This document shows positions 62,191 through 64,000 of a DNA stretch of 64,000 nucleotides, piece after piece; the stretch's first letter is position 1, and the number at the start of each line of letters is the position of its first letter. The notes under the pieces are model-generated. The model was not told where the DNA came from. It made no database searches and saw nothing but the letters and a program-made list of their open reading frames with translations. The position numbers were made by a program, and so were the translations under genes. Source of the DNA: Eriocheir sinensis (taxonomy: Eukaryota; Arthropoda; Malacostraca; Decapoda; Varunidae); the NCBI RefSeq assembly GCF_024679095.1, contig NW_026111755.1, forward strand, positions 62,001-126,000. Reading direction: 5' to 3'.

Positions 62191-64000
62191 AGAGGTAAAT
62201 TTGTATTGAAAGAGATATTCAAAAATACATATAAAACAATGTAAATTTGTTTCAAAATATATATACGAATACACATATAATAACGTAGATTTCTATAAAA
62301 ATATATACAAAATACACATAAAATGAAGTAAGTACGTATAAAAAAATGAATACAAAATACACATAAAAATCGTATCAAAATAAATAAACAAGATACCAGT
62401 AAAAGAATGTGTATTTGTATAAATATAAATATACAAAATACACAAAAAATATCGTAAATTTGTATAAAACTATATACAAAAATACACAGAAGTAATTAAA
62501 TTTGTATGAAAATATATATACAAAATACAGCTAAAATAAGCTAAATTTGAATTGAAATGTACATACAAAATACATAAAATAATGTAAATCTGTATCAAAA
62601 TATTTATACAAATACATATAATAACGTAGATTTGTTTAAAAATATATAAACAAAATGCACATTAAGTAATGTAAATACGCATAAAAAATATGTACAAAAT
62701 ACACATATAATCATGTAACTCGTATCAAAATAAATAAACAAAATAGCAATAAAATAATGTAAATTTGTATGAGAAAAAATATACAAATAACGCAAATTTC
62801 TATAAAAATATATTTACAAAAATGCACATAAAATAAAGTAAATTTGCATAAAAATATATATACAAAACACTCACTAAATAATGTAAATGCGTACATAAAA
62901 TAACCTAAATTTGTATAAAACTATATACAAAAATACACAAAAATAATTTAAATTCTTTTGAAAAGAAATATTCAAAATACACATAAAATTAGGTAAATTT
63001 GTATTGAAATACATATACAAAATACACATCAAATAATGTAAATTTGAATGAAAATATATATACAAATACACTTAAAATAACGTAAATTTGTATAAAATAT
63101 ATATGCAAGATACACTTTAAATAATGTAAATGTGTATAAAAAAATATATACAAAAAACAAATATAATAATGTAAAATCGTATCAAAATAAATACACAGAA
63201 TATCAATAAAATAATGTAAATTTGTATGAAAATAAAGATGCAAAATTCCCAAAAATTTTCGCATTTTTTATAAAAATATATTTACCAAAATACACATAAA
63301 ATATTTAAATTTGTATTGAAATAAATATACAAAATGCATATACAGTAAGGTAAATTTGTATTGAAAGAGATATTCAAAAAAACATATAAAACAATGTAAA
63401 TCTGTTTCAAAATATATATACGAATACACATAAAATAAAGTAGATTTCTATAGAAATATATATACAAAATACATATGAAATTATGTAAATACGTATAAAA
63501 ATATATATACAAAATACATATCAAATAATGTAAATTCGTGTCAAAATAAATAAACAAAATATCATGAAAAGAATGTGTATTTGTATGAAAATAGATAATA
63601 GATAATAAATTTGTATAAAATATATATGTAAGATACTCATTAAATAATGTAAATATGTATAAAAAAGTATATACAAAAAACAAATAGAATAATGTAACAT
63701 CGTATGAAAATAAATACACCGAATATTATTAAAATAATGTAAATTTGTATGAAAATAAAGATGCAAAATTCCCATAAAATAGCGCATTTCTTATAAAAAT
63801 ATATATACCAAAATACACATAAGATATTTAAATTTGCATTGAAATAAATATACAAAATGCACATACAATAAGGTAAATTTGTATTGAAAGAGATATGCAA
63901 AAATACATTTAAACAATGTAAATTTGTTACAAAATATATATACGAATACAAATAAAAAAAAGTAGATTTCTATAAAAATATATATGCAAAATACACATAA
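62191..64000 (-). repeat. 45-bp satellite array, A-rich strand shown (block 21)
   Basis: This is a further copy of the 45100-46560 / 58440-59900 type of segment. The ATACCAGTAAAAGAATGTG variant is at about 62394, and the 1,036 bp unit start (GTAAATTTGAATG) is near 63045. The GATAATAGATAATA hybrid monomer is at 63594. The array runs off the right edge of the window. No gene is seen. Confidence 0.92.

Overview
This window is satellite DNA from end to end. I see no protein-coding gene, RNA gene, transposon or CRISPR array. The sequence is extremely AT-rich: a typical monomer has 6 G/C in 45 bases when counted by hand. It is built from roughly 1,400 diverged copies of one 44-46 bp monomer, interrupted by about a dozen long (TA)n tracts. 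An array tens of kilobases long, with nested higher-order repeats and no genes, points to eukaryotic heterochromatin (centromeric, pericentromeric, subtelomeric, or a sex or B chromosome). Nothing in the sequence identifies the species or lineage.

The monomer is strongly strand-asymmetric (about 25 A to 14 T on one strand), so its orientation can be read by eye. The arrays are annotated '+' where the T-rich strand is the given strand and '-' where the A-rich strand is given. Orientation flips about 20 times: '-' 1-6420, '+' to 11626, '-' to 13249, '+' to 14084, '-' to 14514, '+' to 24426, '-' to 25691, '+' to 33450, '-' to 36820, '+' to 38204, '-' to 41425, '+' to 42988, '-' to 48703, '+' to 49684, '-' to 53268, '+' to 54333, '-' to 54785, '+' to 56353, '-' to 61705, a short non-satellite spacer, '+' to 62190, and '-' to the end. 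The two orientations each cover roughly half of the window.

Several levels of organisation are stacked. Monomer variants recur in a fixed order about every 0.66-0.72 kb (15-16 monomers), and rarer markers recur about every 3.0-4.2 kb. Larger segmental copies include a 7.35 kb direct duplication (40980-48332 and 54338-61704), a 2.7 kb one (38713-41450 and 50562-53300), a 2.65 kb one (1590-4240 and 43590-46240), a 2 kb one (about 9600-11625 and 21735-23945), a 1.2 kb one at the left end, and a 1,036 bp tandem pair. Inverted copies include a zero-spacer palindrome centred at 13249/13250 and a 720 bp-arm inverted repeat around 43.2 kb. Several inversion junctions are themselves duplicated, so inversions happened first and were then amplified.

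The long 'ORFs' of this region are a by-product of the monomer: 45 bp is exactly 15 codons and its T-rich strand lacks stops in all three frames. All block edges were placed by eye and are good to about 20-60 bp unless an exact junction is described.
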